Shown: positions 1-8,966 of the stretch, in pieces | Layout of the letters: each line of letters starts with the position of its first letter | Position numbering within the stretch: the stretch's first letter is position 1 | Source of the DNA: Virgibacillus subterraneus | Lineage (GTDB): Bacteria; Bacillota; Bacilli; Bacillales; Amphibacillaceae | Direction of reading: 5' to 3' | Assembly: GCF_900110695.1 (NCBI RefSeq) | Contig: NZ_FOEH01000004.1 | Coordinates: 310,001 to 374,000, forward strand | DNA: 64,000 bases | Position numbers and translations under genes: made by a program | Notes under the pieces: generated by a model | What the model was told of the DNA's origin: nothing | The model's input: only the letters and a program-made list of their open reading frames with translations | Database searches by the model: none

Positions 1-212
1 AAAAGATTTTGCAGGATTCTATAAATGAGTTGTCGCAAAACTCAACTGTTGTCACTGTTGCACACCGCCTTCATACCATCAAGAACGCTGATAAAATTCT
101 TTTCCTGGAGAATGGAAGGTTAATTTCCGAGGGAACCCATAAAGAGCTTATTAAATCGATAGCGACCTATCGTGATATGGTATCTATCCAGCAGGGAGGG
201 ACTCCAGAATGA
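1..212 (+). CDS. cydD: CydD-type ABC exporter subunit, C-terminal fragment
   Basis: Partial gene. The reading frame is open to the left edge (first whole codon at base 3), so the start lies outside the window. The visible 70 residues are the end of an ABC ATPase domain: the H-loop segment TVVTVAHRLHTIKNADKILF and the usual ENGRLISEGTHKEL tail. Its TGA overlaps the ATG of the next gene (ATGA at 209-212), showing translational coupling. Because the partner downstream is a CydC-type protein, this should be the first half-transporter of the CydDC heterodimer, which exports glutathione/cysteine-type thiols and is needed to assemble cytochrome bd oxidase. B. subtilis uses the reverse naming (cydC first, cydD second). 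The role comes from family knowledge; only the ATPase tail is seen. Confidence 0.75.
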   Translation, partial: KILQDSINELSQNSTVVTVAHRLHTIKNADKILFLENGRLISEGTHKELIKSIATYRDMVSIQQGGTPE

Positions 213-1927
213 GAGATTTAACACTTGTTGTTAAGTTAATGATGATTGAAAAAAAAGACATTCTCTATTCAATTATTTTTGGCTTTATTGCTGGTATTTC
301 TGCTGTAGGTCTCTTTGCTGCCAGTGGATATTTAATTTCCAAGGCAGCATTGGCACCTCCTTTATATGCCCTAATTATTCTCACATCTACGGTAAAGCTG
401 CTTGGATTTACGAAAGCAATAAGCCGCTATGCTGAAAGATACTTTTCTCATCGGGCAACATTTACGATTTTAAGTAATCTCCGTGTCTCTTTTTTCGAGA
501 AACTCGAGCCCCTGGCACCAGGAATATTTCAAAAATATCGCAGCGGAGACCTCCTATCAAGAATTGTTGGAGATGTCGAAAGTCTTCAGAATTTCTTTTT
601 AAGGGTATTTTACCCGCCGATCGTTTTAATGATCGTCTTTTTATGTACGATTTTATTCACGTCTTTCGTTTCAATTTATATAGCGCTTGTATTACTCATT
701 GGCCTCCTATTAACAGCTTTTGTCATTCCTGCGTTATTTGCTGTCAGGCAAGCTAAAATAGACAGTCATGTGCGGGAGGGAAGAGGAAATTTAACAACAG
801 AAGTTACTGAATTTCTTCATGGTTTTCGTGATTTAAAGATATACCAGAAGCTTCATGAGAAAGAAGAGAATCTATTGCAATCGTCTGACGCTTATATTAA
901 AGAGCAAGAACGCGAAAACATCAACACGCTATATAGTCAATCTATGAACACATTTGTAGCGCTTTTTATATCCTGGCTAGTACTAGCATTAGGAGCCTAT
1001 TTAGTAGTAGACGGTCAATTGGATGGTATCTTCTTGGCAATGCTCATAATGATTTCCCTTACTGTTTTTGAAGATGCTTCTCCAATGGCAGTTTTCCCAA
1101 TCCATATACAAGACAGTAAACAGGCCGCAACACGCTTATTTTCTGTAGTTGACTGGGAAAGTAAAAACAAAGTAAAACAAGATTATAAGGAGCAATTACA
1201 GCAAAGTAACGCTCATTCCATTGAAATGACTAATGTTTCCTTTTCATTTCCGAAAGAAACCAGACCAACCTTGGAGGAAATTTATTTAAAGCTACCAGCA
1301 TGTTCGAAGACAGCTATTGTCGGGCCAAGCGGTTCTGGTAAATCAACATTGCTACAGCTGCTGTTAAAAATCAGCCCAGCAAATCAAGGCAATATTTATT
1401 TAGATGATGTAGCAATAAATCAAATAAACCAAGAAGAAATTTGGAAAAATGCTAAAGTTGTTCTACAGGAAAACCATTTTTTCTTTGGTACAATACGTTC
1501 TAACCTTGAGCTTGCCAAAGATGGATTAACTGACGCAGAAATGGAAGCTACCTTAGCAACAGTAATGCTTGATCACTTCTCCTTAGAAGACAAGGTAAAT
1601 GAAAAAGGTGAAAATCTTTCTGGCGGGGAAAAGCAGAGACTTGCGATCGCCCGGGCAATGCTGAAAGATGGACATCTTTGGTTACTGGATGAACCCACTT
1701 CGTCTGTAGACGCAATTACAGAACAATCCATTTATAAAAATCTTTTCGAACAAGCTAAAAATGACACGCTTGTTCTTATCAGTCATCGCTTAACAAACTT
1801 GGAAAATATGGATCAAATTATTGTAATGGAACACGGGACTATAATAGAATCCGGCACATTTAATGAATTAATGCAGCAAAAAGGCTACCTTTATAAAATG
1901 AAACAGATCGAGAAAGAATTACTTTAA
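209..1927 (+). CDS. cydC: Thiol reductant ABC exporter subunit CydC (cydD in B. subtilis naming)
   Basis: A 572-residue half-size ABC exporter: an N-terminal membrane domain with about six helices (residues ~15-310) followed by an ATPase domain. Walker A GPSGSGKST is near residue 371, signature LSGGEKQ near 470, Walker B LWLLDEPTSSVD near 490, and the H-loop ISHR near 525. The stretch SRYAERYFSHRATF near residue 70 and the following LEPLAPG are typical of the CydC subfamily (E. coli naming). It forms a heterodimer with the upstream subunit in the cytoplasmic membrane and supports cytochrome bd maturation. cydAB probably lie just left of the window, as in B. subtilis cydABCD; that is inferred. 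Confidence 0.85.
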   Translation: MRDLTLVVKLMMIEKKDILYSIIFGFIAGISAVGLFAASGYLISKAALAPPLYALIILTSTVKLLGFTKAISRYAERYFSHRATFTILSNLRVSFFEKLEPLAPGIFQKYRSGDLLSRIVGDVESLQNFFLRVFYPPIVLMIVFLCTILFTSFVSIYIALVLLIGLLLTAFVIPALFAVRQAKIDSHVREGRGNLTTEVTEFLHGFRDLKIYQKLHEKEENLLQSSDAYIKEQERENINTLYSQSMNTFVALFISWLVLALGAYLVVDGQLDGIFLAMLIMISLTVFEDASPMAVFPIHIQDSKQAATRLFSVVDWESKNKVKQDYKEQLQQSNAHSIEMTNVSFSFPKETRPTLEEIYLKLPACSKTAIVGPSGSGKSTLLQLLLKISPANQGNIYLDDVAINQINQEEIWKNAKVVLQENHFFFGTIRSNLELAKDGLTDAEMEATLATVMLDHFSLEDKVNEKGENLSGGEKQRLAIARAMLKDGHLWLLDEPTSSVDAITEQSIYKNLFEQAKNDTLVLISHRLTNLENMDQIIVMEHGTIIESGTFNELMQQKGYLYKMKQIEKELL

Positions 1928-1973
1928 ACCAGGACACTTATCGTAGGTTTTGTGGTTTTTAAGCATTGCAGTT

Positions 1974-2188
1974 GATATAAACTGCGACACAGTGTAAATT
2001 TTCTTTTGCACCACTCCGGTACCAATGCAACATCTGCTCAAGCTAGCACTTTCGCAGTCTTACTAGCCATGGGCTCACTCAACAAGGTTATGAGAACCCG
2101 AACGCTGTTCAAATAGTGTGAAACGTGTCTTCATCAGGGCTATGAGACTCGGTTGAATATTTTTCCACAGTACTTCGCAGTTTATATC
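1974..2188. repeat. Family A dispersed repeat, copy 1 (MITE-like)
   Basis: A non-coding block bounded by perfect 14-bp inverted ends: GATATAAACTGCGA (1974-1987) and TCGCAGTTTATATC (2175-2188). The left ~125 bp is almost identical to the copy at 32.5 kb, including TGCACCACTCCGGTACCAAT. It then contains about one and a half copies of a ~50-bp internal unit (GGTTATGAGAACCCGAACGC...). No open frame of note and no transposase. It sits between convergent cydC and an ABC exporter gene, and its right flank runs into the terminator hairpin at 2232. Confidence 0.75.
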
Positions 2189-2231
2189 TATTGTCAACGA
2201 TAACAACCTTTTACTATAATAGTCGAAATTA

Positions 2232-2261
2232 AAAAGCAACTTCTCAGTTGAGAAGTTGCTT
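2232..2261. terminator. Bidirectional terminator
   Basis: A near-perfect hairpin with arms AAAAGCAACTTCTCA and its complement, flanked by A- and T-runs, placed between the convergent cydC and the exporter gene that ends at 2266. Confidence 0.8.
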
Positions 2262-2265
2262 TTGT

Positions 2266-4107
2266 TTATATTGCATCGAGCATTTGAAATTGTGATTTCA
2301 CAAGATCAAAATATTCCCCTTCCTGCTTCATTAACTCATCATGACTGCCATTCTCAAGTACTTTTCCATTTTCCAATACGTAAATGTTATCAGACTCTCT
2401 AATTGTCGATAAGCGATGGGCAATAATGATTGCAGTCCTACCCTTTAATAATCGTTGAAGAGCTTCCTGAATTTTCATTTCTGTTTCCGTATCAATGCTT
2501 GCTGTTGCTTCATCCAAAATTAATATTCTTGGATCAGCAAGAAGTGCTCTAGCAAATGACAACAATTGCCGCTCACCTGCTGATAATATATTTCCTCGCT
2601 CCTCTACTTCTGTTTCATATCCGTATGCAAGTCGCTGAATAAATTCATCAGCCCCAACAACCTTTGCAGCTTCGATTACTGCTTCATCTGATGCATCAGG
2701 TTGACCAAACCTGATATTTTCCATAATAGTTCCTGAGAAGATAAAGGTATCCTGTAAAACTACACTAATTTGCTGGCGCAAGCTATCTAGCTTTACGTCT
2801 CGTAAATCGTGTCCATCAATTTTAACAGTTCCTTCAGTTGGGTCATAAAAACGGCTGATTAAATTGGATATAGTAGACTTACCGCTTCCTGTATGCCCAA
2901 CCAGTGCAATATTCTGGCCCTGTTTAATGTCTAATGAAATCTCATGCAGTGCAATGCGGTCGTTATCGTAAGAAAATTGAACACGGTCAAATTCAATTCG
3001 CCCTTTCATATTTATTAAATCAATACTATCTTCTTTTTCTTTCACATTTGGCTGTTCATCCAGAAATTCAAAGATACGTTCTGATGAGGACATTGCCATT
3101 AAAAGCTGATTATACATTTGACCTAATCTTGAAATTGGTTCCCAGAACATTCCTAAATAAAAAGCGAACGTTACAAATGTACCAATTTCAATTCCGCCAT
3201 TGGCTTCACCTAATAAAATTAAATGGGAGCCATAAGCAATCAGGATAATTGTTCCAATTGCATTACTCATTTCGACAAAAGGACGAAACATTGCACTCTT
3301 CTTCGTTGCCACACGCCAGCTCTCGAAGCTATCTGTATTTATGCCCTCAAAGAATGCTTCGTTTTCTTTTTCCTGTGAGAAAGATTGCGTAATACGAACA
3401 CCTTGTATGCTTTCATTTAAGTGAGAATTTAATCGCGATTGCTGTATTCGTACATCCTGCCACGAACGGCGGATACTTCTCCTGAGTTTTGTTGAAATAT
3501 AAAACATAATCGGCAGAATAATCATAACTGCAAGTGCCAGTTTAGGACTTAATGCAACTAAGATTACAATCATCCCTGTTAGCGTAACCACATCCATAAG
3601 AAGATTAATAATTCCATTTGTAAATAACTCCTGTAACGAATTGATATCATTCATAATTCTAACTAATATCGATCCTGCTGAGCGTGAATCGAAAAAGCGG
3701 TGCGAAAGCCGTTGAACATGAGAAAACAAATGCTGTCGTATATCATATATAACATTCTGCCCTAAAATATTAACCCACTTTATTCGATAAACATTTCCTG
3801 CATAACTTATTAAATACAAAATCCCAATACCTATAACAAGATAGGTGAGCATTGTTGGGTCCTCATTGGCTATCGCTACGTCAATTGCAACTTTACCAAT
3901 TAATATTGGTACAAGTAAACGTACTGCAGTAGAAACCAGCATAGCTATCATAGCACCCGGTAAGTATGTTTTGGAATATGGTTTTAAATAACCAAGTAAT
4001 CGCCACATTTGCTGCCAGTTAAAGGGCTTCTCGACCGCTTGATCGACTGTATAATAGAATCGCTTCAGATGACGATTTTCTTTTGGTAACTTTTTTTCTT
4101 TTGCCAT
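2266..4107 (-). CDS. Heterodimeric ABC exporter, catalytic-site subunit (YfiC-like)
   Basis: 613 residues: about 50 leading residues, six membrane helices (~50-345) and an ATPase domain. Walker A VGHTGSGKST is near residue 400 and Walker B LILDEATASID near 527 with the catalytic glutamate intact, but the signature near 508 reads LSAGERQ instead of LSGGQ. This is the mirror image of its partner at 4123-5871, as in BmrC/BmrD- or TM287/288-type exporters, where one composite ATP site is canonical and one degenerate. Sequence and length resemble B. subtilis YfiC (drug exporter family); the substrate cannot be told. Start ATG follows a GGGGGG ribosome binding site. It is the second gene of a two-gene operon, 15 bp after its partner. 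Confidence 0.8.
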   Translation of the reverse strand: MAKEKKLPKENRHLKRFYYTVDQAVEKPFNWQQMWRLLGYLKPYSKTYLPGAMIAMLVSTAVRLLVPILIGKVAIDVAIANEDPTMLTYLVIGIGILYLISYAGNVYRIKWVNILGQNVIYDIRQHLFSHVQRLSHRFFDSRSAGSILVRIMNDINSLQELFTNGIINLLMDVVTLTGMIVILVALSPKLALAVMIILPIMFYISTKLRRSIRRSWQDVRIQQSRLNSHLNESIQGVRITQSFSQEKENEAFFEGINTDSFESWRVATKKSAMFRPFVEMSNAIGTIILIAYGSHLILLGEANGGIEIGTFVTFAFYLGMFWEPISRLGQMYNQLLMAMSSSERIFEFLDEQPNVKEKEDSIDLINMKGRIEFDRVQFSYDNDRIALHEISLDIKQGQNIALVGHTGSGKSTISNLISRFYDPTEGTVKIDGHDLRDVKLDSLRQQISVVLQDTFIFSGTIMENIRFGQPDASDEAVIEAAKVVGADEFIQRLAYGYETEVEERGNILSAGERQLLSFARALLADPRILILDEATASIDTETEMKIQEALQRLLKGRTAIIIAHRLSTIRESDNIYVLENGKVLENGSHDELMKQEGEYFDLVKSQFQMLDAI

Positions 4108-4122
4108 TTCATGTCCCCCCTT

Positions 4123-5871
4123 TTATGTTACAGTATTCATTATTGCTTCACGATCCTGGTACTGAATATCATATACACGCTGGTATGGACCATGATTATT
4201 TACTAGATCATCATGAGTACCACGTTCAACTATTTCACCGTGCTCCAAGACCAGTATTTCATCAGAATGTTTTAGAGACGAAATCCGATGTGCAATGATA
4301 AAGGTGGTTCTACCCTTCATCACTTCTTTTAGTGCTTTCTGGATTTTGAATTCAGTTTCCATATCTACAGCAGATGTTGCATCATCGAGTACCAATATAC
4401 TAGGGTTGATGCAAATTGCCCGAGCAATAGCTATACGCTGTTTCTGACCACCCGACAAGCCCATTCCTCGTTCACCAAGCATCGTTCCATATCCCTCTGG
4501 CATCTCCATTATAAAATCATGCGCTTGTGCCCTTTTGGCTGCGTCAATTATTTGTTCATCCGATACATCTGGTGAACCGTAGGCGATATTCTCTCTAATT
4601 GAAGTTGAGAATAAGAAGGACTCCTGTAAAACAAAACCTATATGTTTTCGCAGCGTCTTAATCTTATAATTATCGACAGGACGGTTATCAACCAGCACGT
4701 CACCTTTTTCCGGTTCATAAAAGCGTGTTATTAACTGTGTGATACTCGTTTTCCCTGATCCTGTTGAACCAACAAGGCCAATCACTTTTCCTGGAGGTGC
4801 ATCAAACGTTATATTTTTAAGTGCTGTATCATCGTCTTTTGTATACGTTAATGTGACATCATTAAATGTTACATGACCGTTTATTGGTGTATCTATCGCA
4901 TCATCCTTCTCGACAATGTCTTCTTCTGCTTCTAATATCTCCAATAAACGTTCTCCAGAAGCTTTAGCTTGAGAAAACTGATTAATGACAAATCCCAAGT
5001 TCATAAGTGGTCCTAATATATACCAAACAAGGCTAAAAAATGCTACTAATTCTCCGAGTTCCAGCTGATTATTAATAACCAGATAACCACCAAATGCTAA
5101 CAATGCAACCGCACATACATTTCCAATGAATTCCATAAGCGGCATAAACTTTGCCCATATTTTTGCAGTAGTCAAAAAGTTCTGCTTATAGTTGTCATTA
5201 CTGCTGGAAAATCTCCCTATTTCAAAGTTCTCCCTGGATAAAGATTTAACTGTATTCATGCCACTAATATTTTCCTGGACACGCGTATTCAAACGACCGA
5301 ACGATTTTCTAATCCCCCTGAACGCCGGGTGTACACGTTTATCAAATTGGAATACTACTATTGCCAAAAACGGCATAGCAGCCATCGTTACCAATGCTAG
5401 TGGAATAGAATAGTAGAACATAACACTTAAACTGAAAAGGATAAGTAATGTGATCCTAATTAATTCTGAAAATCCAAAAGAAAGGAAAAAACGAAACATC
5501 TCAACATCTGCTGTCAACCGTGACATTAAGTCTCCTGTTTTTGCATTATCATAATATTTGAATGATAGTACCTGAAGCTTTTCATATAATGCTTCCCTTA
5601 TTACATAAACAGACCTGATACCAAAGAATTCTCCAAGATATTGATGATAGTAAGTTGAAAATCCTTTAAAAACCATTATAAGAAAAAACGCAACTGAAAT
5701 ATAAGGTATCAGTGAATACCTGCCCGCTCTCATTACTTCATCAATCGTTATCTGCAATATTATTGGGTATACAACAGTAATAGCTGCCACAAATAATAAG
5801 AAAACTAATGAAGTAAAGAAAAACTTTCTGTATGGCCAATAAAAATGCTTTAACTTTTTAAAAGTATCCAA
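4123..5871 (-). CDS. Heterodimeric ABC exporter, degenerate-site subunit (YfiB-like)
   Basis: 582 residues: six-helix membrane domain (~15-310) and an ATPase domain. Walker A GSTGSGKTS is near residue 368 and the canonical signature LSGGQKQR near 470, but Walker B reads LVLDDATSAVD, with Asp where the catalytic Glu should be. That substitution marks the non-hydrolysing site of heterodimeric ABC exporters and pairs with the defective signature in the gene at 2266. The start is TTG at 5871, preceded by GGGGAGGG at suitable spacing; no better ATG is available. First gene of the two-gene operon. Best match by recall is B. subtilis YfiB; the substrate (drug, lipid or other) is unknown. Confidence 0.8.
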   Translation of the reverse strand: MDTFKKLKHFYWPYRKFFFTSLVFLLFVAAITVVYPIILQITIDEVMRAGRYSLIPYISVAFFLIMVFKGFSTYYHQYLGEFFGIRSVYVIREALYEKLQVLSFKYYDNAKTGDLMSRLTADVEMFRFFLSFGFSELIRITLLILFSLSVMFYYSIPLALVTMAAMPFLAIVVFQFDKRVHPAFRGIRKSFGRLNTRVQENISGMNTVKSLSRENFEIGRFSSSNDNYKQNFLTTAKIWAKFMPLMEFIGNVCAVALLAFGGYLVINNQLELGELVAFFSLVWYILGPLMNLGFVINQFSQAKASGERLLEILEAEEDIVEKDDAIDTPINGHVTFNDVTLTYTKDDDTALKNITFDAPPGKVIGLVGSTGSGKTSITQLITRFYEPEKGDVLVDNRPVDNYKIKTLRKHIGFVLQESFLFSTSIRENIAYGSPDVSDEQIIDAAKRAQAHDFIMEMPEGYGTMLGERGMGLSGGQKQRIAIARAICINPSILVLDDATSAVDMETEFKIQKALKEVMKGRTTFIIAHRISSLKHSDEILVLEHGEIVERGTHDDLVNNHGPYQRVYDIQYQDREAIMNTVT

Positions 5872-6287
5872 TATGTTCCCTCCCCCTGATGTTTTACGTA
5901 ATATCTAATATAACGGGTTCCGAAATAAATTTCCACTCTTTTGTTTAATTTTTTTAACTTTTTTATTTATTACAAAATAAAGCATATTTGACTAAGTTAA
6001 TTCTTACTGGTGTAAATAAAACAAAAACGCTCAGATGGATTCTGAGCATTTTAAACTTCCTTATAGCGGAATCAGTATTCAATTTATTGTCCTGCCGTAT
6101 CCTCGTTCTGCTATCCCCATTAAATTCCTATTTTTAAGGCTAAGTTAGAATCATGGTACAGCTTTTCTGCCTTTTAGCGGAATGAGGATCCATTTGGCTT
6201 TCCGCATTTCGCGTCTGGATTTTTGTTGTTTTTTTCCTTTATAATCGCAGAACCATTATTTATAAATAGATGCTGTCTAACTAGTAA
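5872..6287. other. Gene-free stretch with a minus-strand terminator
   Basis: 415 bp without a credible ORF. It holds a hairpin at 6029-6047 (arms GCTCAGA/TCTGAGC) which, read on the minus strand, is followed by a T-rich tail and could end transcripts from ykuV, about 240 bp downstream of that gene. Two AGCGGAAT words occur near 6066 and 6177. I recognise nothing else. Confidence 0.5.
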
Positions 6288-6740
6288 TTATCTCTCTGTT
6301 TTACCTAATACTCGGTTGACGCGCTTACGAAGCATTTTCATCCCGCTTCCACCAGCCTGAAAGTGTCTTAATTTTCCATCAGAATCAAATACATAATATG
6401 CAGGTACATACTTATTTTGAAACGAATCTGTTAATGTATGATCGTTATCTACAAATATTGGCTGTGTAATATCATGTTCATTCGCAACCTTTTTAATCTG
6501 ATCAAGATCTAAGTCTTTTTCTGAACGTGGCATATGAACCGCAATTACATTCAAGTCGCGTTTGTATTCATCACGGAATTCATTTACTTTTGGCATTGCC
6601 TCTTTACAAGTTCCGCAGCTTACCGACCAGAAATGAATTAGTGTTGGTTTATTTCCGATTAAAGCTTCTTTTTTAATCGCTTTACTATTTAACCACTTTG
6701 TAGCTCCTTCTAATTCGGGCATTTGATCTCTTAACCTCAT
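6288..6740 (-). CDS. ykuV: Thiol-disulfide oxidoreductase YkuV
   Basis: A 150-residue thioredoxin-fold protein that follows B. subtilis YkuV almost residue for residue (opening MRLRDQMPELEG, HMPRSEKDLD, YVPAYYVFD, HFQAGGSGMKM). The active site is CGTC at 42-45, after the usual thioredoxin strand ending FWSVS. There is no signal peptide or membrane anchor, so it should act in the cytoplasm, unlike the related ResA/StoA proteins. It lies downstream of ykuU on the same strand (gap 109 bp), and the two probably form a peroxide/thiol redox pair. ATG is preceded by AGGAGG. Confidence 0.9.
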   Translation of the reverse strand: MRLRDQMPELEGATKWLNSKAIKKEALIGNKPTLIHFWSVSCGTCKEAMPKVNEFRDEYKRDLNVIAVHMPRSEKDLDLDQIKKVANEHDITQPIFVDNDHTLTDSFQNKYVPAYYVFDSDGKLRHFQAGGSGMKMLRKRVNRVLGKTER

Positions 6741-6849
6741 AATGTCTACCTCCTGTTAAATAAGCAAAAAAGGCTGACTTCAATTCCCATAACGTATGCG
6801 ATGATCCAGCTCTAATAATTTTTATACATTTATTATATATGATAATTTT

Positions 6850-7392
6850 TTATAATGTTTCCTGGCCAGGTTTCCAGTTTGCTGGGCAAAGTCCACCAGT
6901 TTGAAGAGCTTGTAGAACACGCAGCGTTTCATCAACATCCCGACCAATGTTGTTATGGAATACTGTTTGGTATTGTAATTCACCTTCCGGATTAATGATA
7001 AATAATCCACGTAATGCAACACCTTCTTCCTCAATTAACACCCCATAATCCTTGGAAACAATATGGTTTGTGTCTGCAGCTAGAGGATAACCAAGCTGGT
7101 CCAGTCCATTATCATCACGTGATGTGTTAATCCAGGCTTTATGTGTATGAATTGTATCGGTTGAAACACCTATCACTTCTGCATCCAAATCTTCAAATTC
7201 ATCATATCGATCTGACATTGCTGTTATTTCTGTTGGACATACAAATGTAAAGTCCATTGGATAGAAGAAAAGAACTGTCCACATATCATTTTTCATATTT
7301 TCTTCTAAACTAACTTTACCAAATTCCTTATCAGGCATTACAGCGTCCATTTCAAATCGTGGTGCCTGTTTTCCTACCATTCTTTCTGCCAT
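6850..7392 (-). CDS. ykuU: 2-Cys peroxiredoxin YkuU
   Basis: A 180-residue AhpC/Prx1-type peroxiredoxin that reduces hydrogen peroxide and organic peroxides. The peroxidatic cysteine is in FTFVCPTE (C52) and the resolving cysteine in GGLCPANW (C169), so it is a typical 2-Cys enzyme. Sequence follows B. subtilis YkuU nearly throughout, including ITAMSDRYDEF and GVALRGLFIINPEGELQY. It probably receives electrons from a thioredoxin-like partner such as YkuV next door. ATG is preceded by GGAGGGATTAC. A good promoter lies upstream at 7434-7461. Confidence 0.92.
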   Translation of the reverse strand: MAERMVGKQAPRFEMDAVMPDKEFGKVSLEENMKNDMWTVLFFYPMDFTFVCPTEITAMSDRYDEFEDLDAEVIGVSTDTIHTHKAWINTSRDDNGLDQLGYPLAADTNHIVSKDYGVLIEEEGVALRGLFIINPEGELQYQTVFHNNIGRDVDETLRVLQALQTGGLCPANWKPGQETL

Positions 7393-7433
7393 ATGTAATC
7401 CCTCCGCTTAGATATTTTATCAATCTAATTTTT

Positions 7434-7461
7434 ATTATAGAACACTCTATAAACCAGTCAA
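7434..7461 (-). promoter_or_regulatory. SigA-type promoter of ykuU
   Basis: On the minus strand, TTGACT (7456-7461), a 16-bp spacer and a perfect TATAAT (7434-7439), 40 bp before the ykuU start. The -10 and the following bases are palindromic and AT-rich, which could hide a PerR-like operator, but the match to the PerR consensus is weak. Confidence 0.6.
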
Positions 7462-7642
7462 TATGAAACCCTAGTCTTGTAAAAATGTACATATAAATTA
7501 CATAATATGTTCTTATTATTGACAAAAATCTGTTCCAGTATAACCTTTTTATGGGTGTATATGATTTAAAACTAAATAAATGTGGTAAATTAATAGAGTC
7601 TGTCGAGTTAGATACACTAAAAATACAGAAAGGAGGATACAT

Positions 7643-8461
7643 ATGGAGATTTTCGGAATCGAGGTAGATGTAACTAATCTGATAAATATTGGTTTAAAAA
7701 TCGGTTTACTCATTTTAGCCTTTATTATTTTTATTCCAATTGGCAAAAAAATTATTAAGAGAACAATAAATAGAGCTGGCTCTAATCAAAAAATATCTGA
7801 GAGTCGTGTGAAGACGCTTGAAAAATTATTAGTCAACTTGTTTTCTTATGTAATGATTTTTGTATTTATTGTTATGTTGTTTGCAATATTTACTATCCCA
7901 ATTGGACCACTACTTGCGGGTGCAGGTGTTGTTGGTTTAGCAATCGGTTTTGGTGCTCAGGGACTTGTAAGTGATGTTGTAACAGGTTTTTTCCTATTAC
8001 TTGAACGACAAGTAGAAGTTGACGATTATATTACAGCTGGTGGCTATGATGGGATTGTAGAGGAACTTGGCTTACGAACAACAAAAATCCGCAGTTTTAA
8101 TGGAACATTAAATTTTATTCCAAATAGAGAAATCATTGGTGTTGCCAACCATTCACGTGGAAATATGCGTGCACTGGTTGATATCGGAATTAGCTATGAT
8201 GAAAATATTGATGAAGCTATTAGTTTATTGGAAAAGGTCTGTGCTGAATTCCAGCAGGATGAACGATTTAAGGATGGTCCTAATCCGATAGGTGTTCAAG
8301 GTTTGGGTTCATCAGACGTTGTCCTCCGTGTTGTGGGACAAACTGAAAACGGAGAACAGTTCGGATGCCAGCGCGACATGCTTAAGCGAATAAAAGAAGC
8401 GTTTGATGAGGCAAATATTGAGATACCATTTCCACACCAGGTTAATATTCAAAAAGATTAA
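7643..8461 (+). CDS. ykuT: Small-conductance mechanosensitive channel (MscS family, YkuT)
   Basis: 272 residues: three membrane helices (~12-38, 62-84, 88-112) and a cytoplasmic beta/alpha domain. The pore helix region shows the MscS pattern of Gly and Ala (LLAGAGVVGLAIGFGAQGL, ~90-108) and then FFLLLERQVEVDDYI, the family signature. It opens under hypo-osmotic membrane tension to release solutes. Divergent from ykuU, in the same relative position as B. subtilis ykuT. ATG follows AAAGGAGGATACAT. Confidence 0.9.
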   Translation: MEIFGIEVDVTNLINIGLKIGLLILAFIIFIPIGKKIIKRTINRAGSNQKISESRVKTLEKLLVNLFSYVMIFVFIVMLFAIFTIPIGPLLAGAGVVGLAIGFGAQGLVSDVVTGFFLLLERQVEVDDYITAGGYDGIVEELGLRTTKIRSFNGTLNFIPNREIIGVANHSRGNMRALVDIGISYDENIDEAISLLEKVCAEFQQDERFKDGPNPIGVQGLGSSDVVLRVVGQTENGEQFGCQRDMLKRIKEAFDEANIEIPFPHQVNIQKD

Positions 8462-8465
8462 ATAA

Positions 8466-8601
8466 AATTAAAAAACTTGGCATTTGTAAAGGGATGCTTA
8501 TGTAACCGTATTTTGCTTTTTTAGAATCCCTTATACTTTGGATTGCAAGCCTTAATTGCGAAAGCCGTAAGTAAGTATTTATACTTTCTTAACTGCAAGC
8601 A
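8466..8601. repeat. Family B repeat, long copy, at the 3' end of ykuT
   Basis: Begins right after the ykuT stop with AAAAAACTTGGC, contains an inner inverted repeat built on AAAGGGAT / ATCCCTT, the word TTGCAAGCCTTAATTGC, and ends in a hairpin (AAGTATTTATACTTTCTTA). Related copies lie near 17.2, 17.8, 20.2, 34.7, 39.2 and 48.5 kb, each directly downstream of a stop codon or near a terminator. Confidence 0.7.
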
Positions 8602-8606
8602 AAAAC

Positions 8607-8631
8607 CCCAGTTCGTATTATACGAACTGGG
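8607..8631. terminator. Bidirectional terminator between ykuT and ykuS
   Basis: Perfect 11-bp stem CCCAGTTCGTA with a 3-base loop, with AAAAA to the left and ATTTT to the right. Confidence 0.85.
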
Positions 8632-8642
8632 ATTTTACTATA

Positions 8643-8894
8643 TTACTCGTTTCCATTTAATTTCTGATTTACCATTTGGCAGACCTCTTCAGCACTATAT
8701 CCTTCTGCATTAATTACAGGGCCGGCAATACTTGTTGTAGACATACCCATTACATTTTTATCCTGTCCTGTAATAACACAGCAATCACAATATTCTGTGT
8801 CATCCTCTGAGTGCAGATCAACTACATCATGTCCCATTTCCATTAGACCATCCTTCACATCTGAAAGACTTTCTTCAACACCAATACGCGCCAT
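8643..8894 (-). CDS. ykuS: UPF0180 family protein YkuS
   Basis: 83 residues, no membrane segment. It matches B. subtilis YkuS (UPF0180): opening MARIGVEESLSDV, a central CDCCVITGQDKNVMGM with three clustered cysteines (a CxCC arrangement), and a short C-terminal helix. Function unknown; the Cys cluster could bind metal, but that is speculation. ATG is preceded by AGAGGAGGTATTATGA. It lies between the terminator at 8607 and dapL, on the same strand as dapL and dapH. Confidence 0.85.
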   Translation of the reverse strand: MARIGVEESLSDVKDGLMEMGHDVVDLHSEDDTEYCDCCVITGQDKNVMGMSTTSIAGPVINAEGYSAEEVCQMVNQKLNGNE

Positions 8895-8966
8895 TCATAA
8901 TACCTCCTCTAGATACAAAGCATTTACGCATCTAGTTTTTCCAGAAGATAAAATGATATACAGAAA

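Noticed and set aside
1928-2230. Insertion sequence between cydC and the ABC exporter
   Set aside because: Ends are inverted, but there is no transposase or ORF; called a repeat instead.
7420-7440. PerR box in front of ykuU
   Set aside because: Only weakly palindromic and far from the TTATAATnATTATAA consensus; noted in the promoter entry only.
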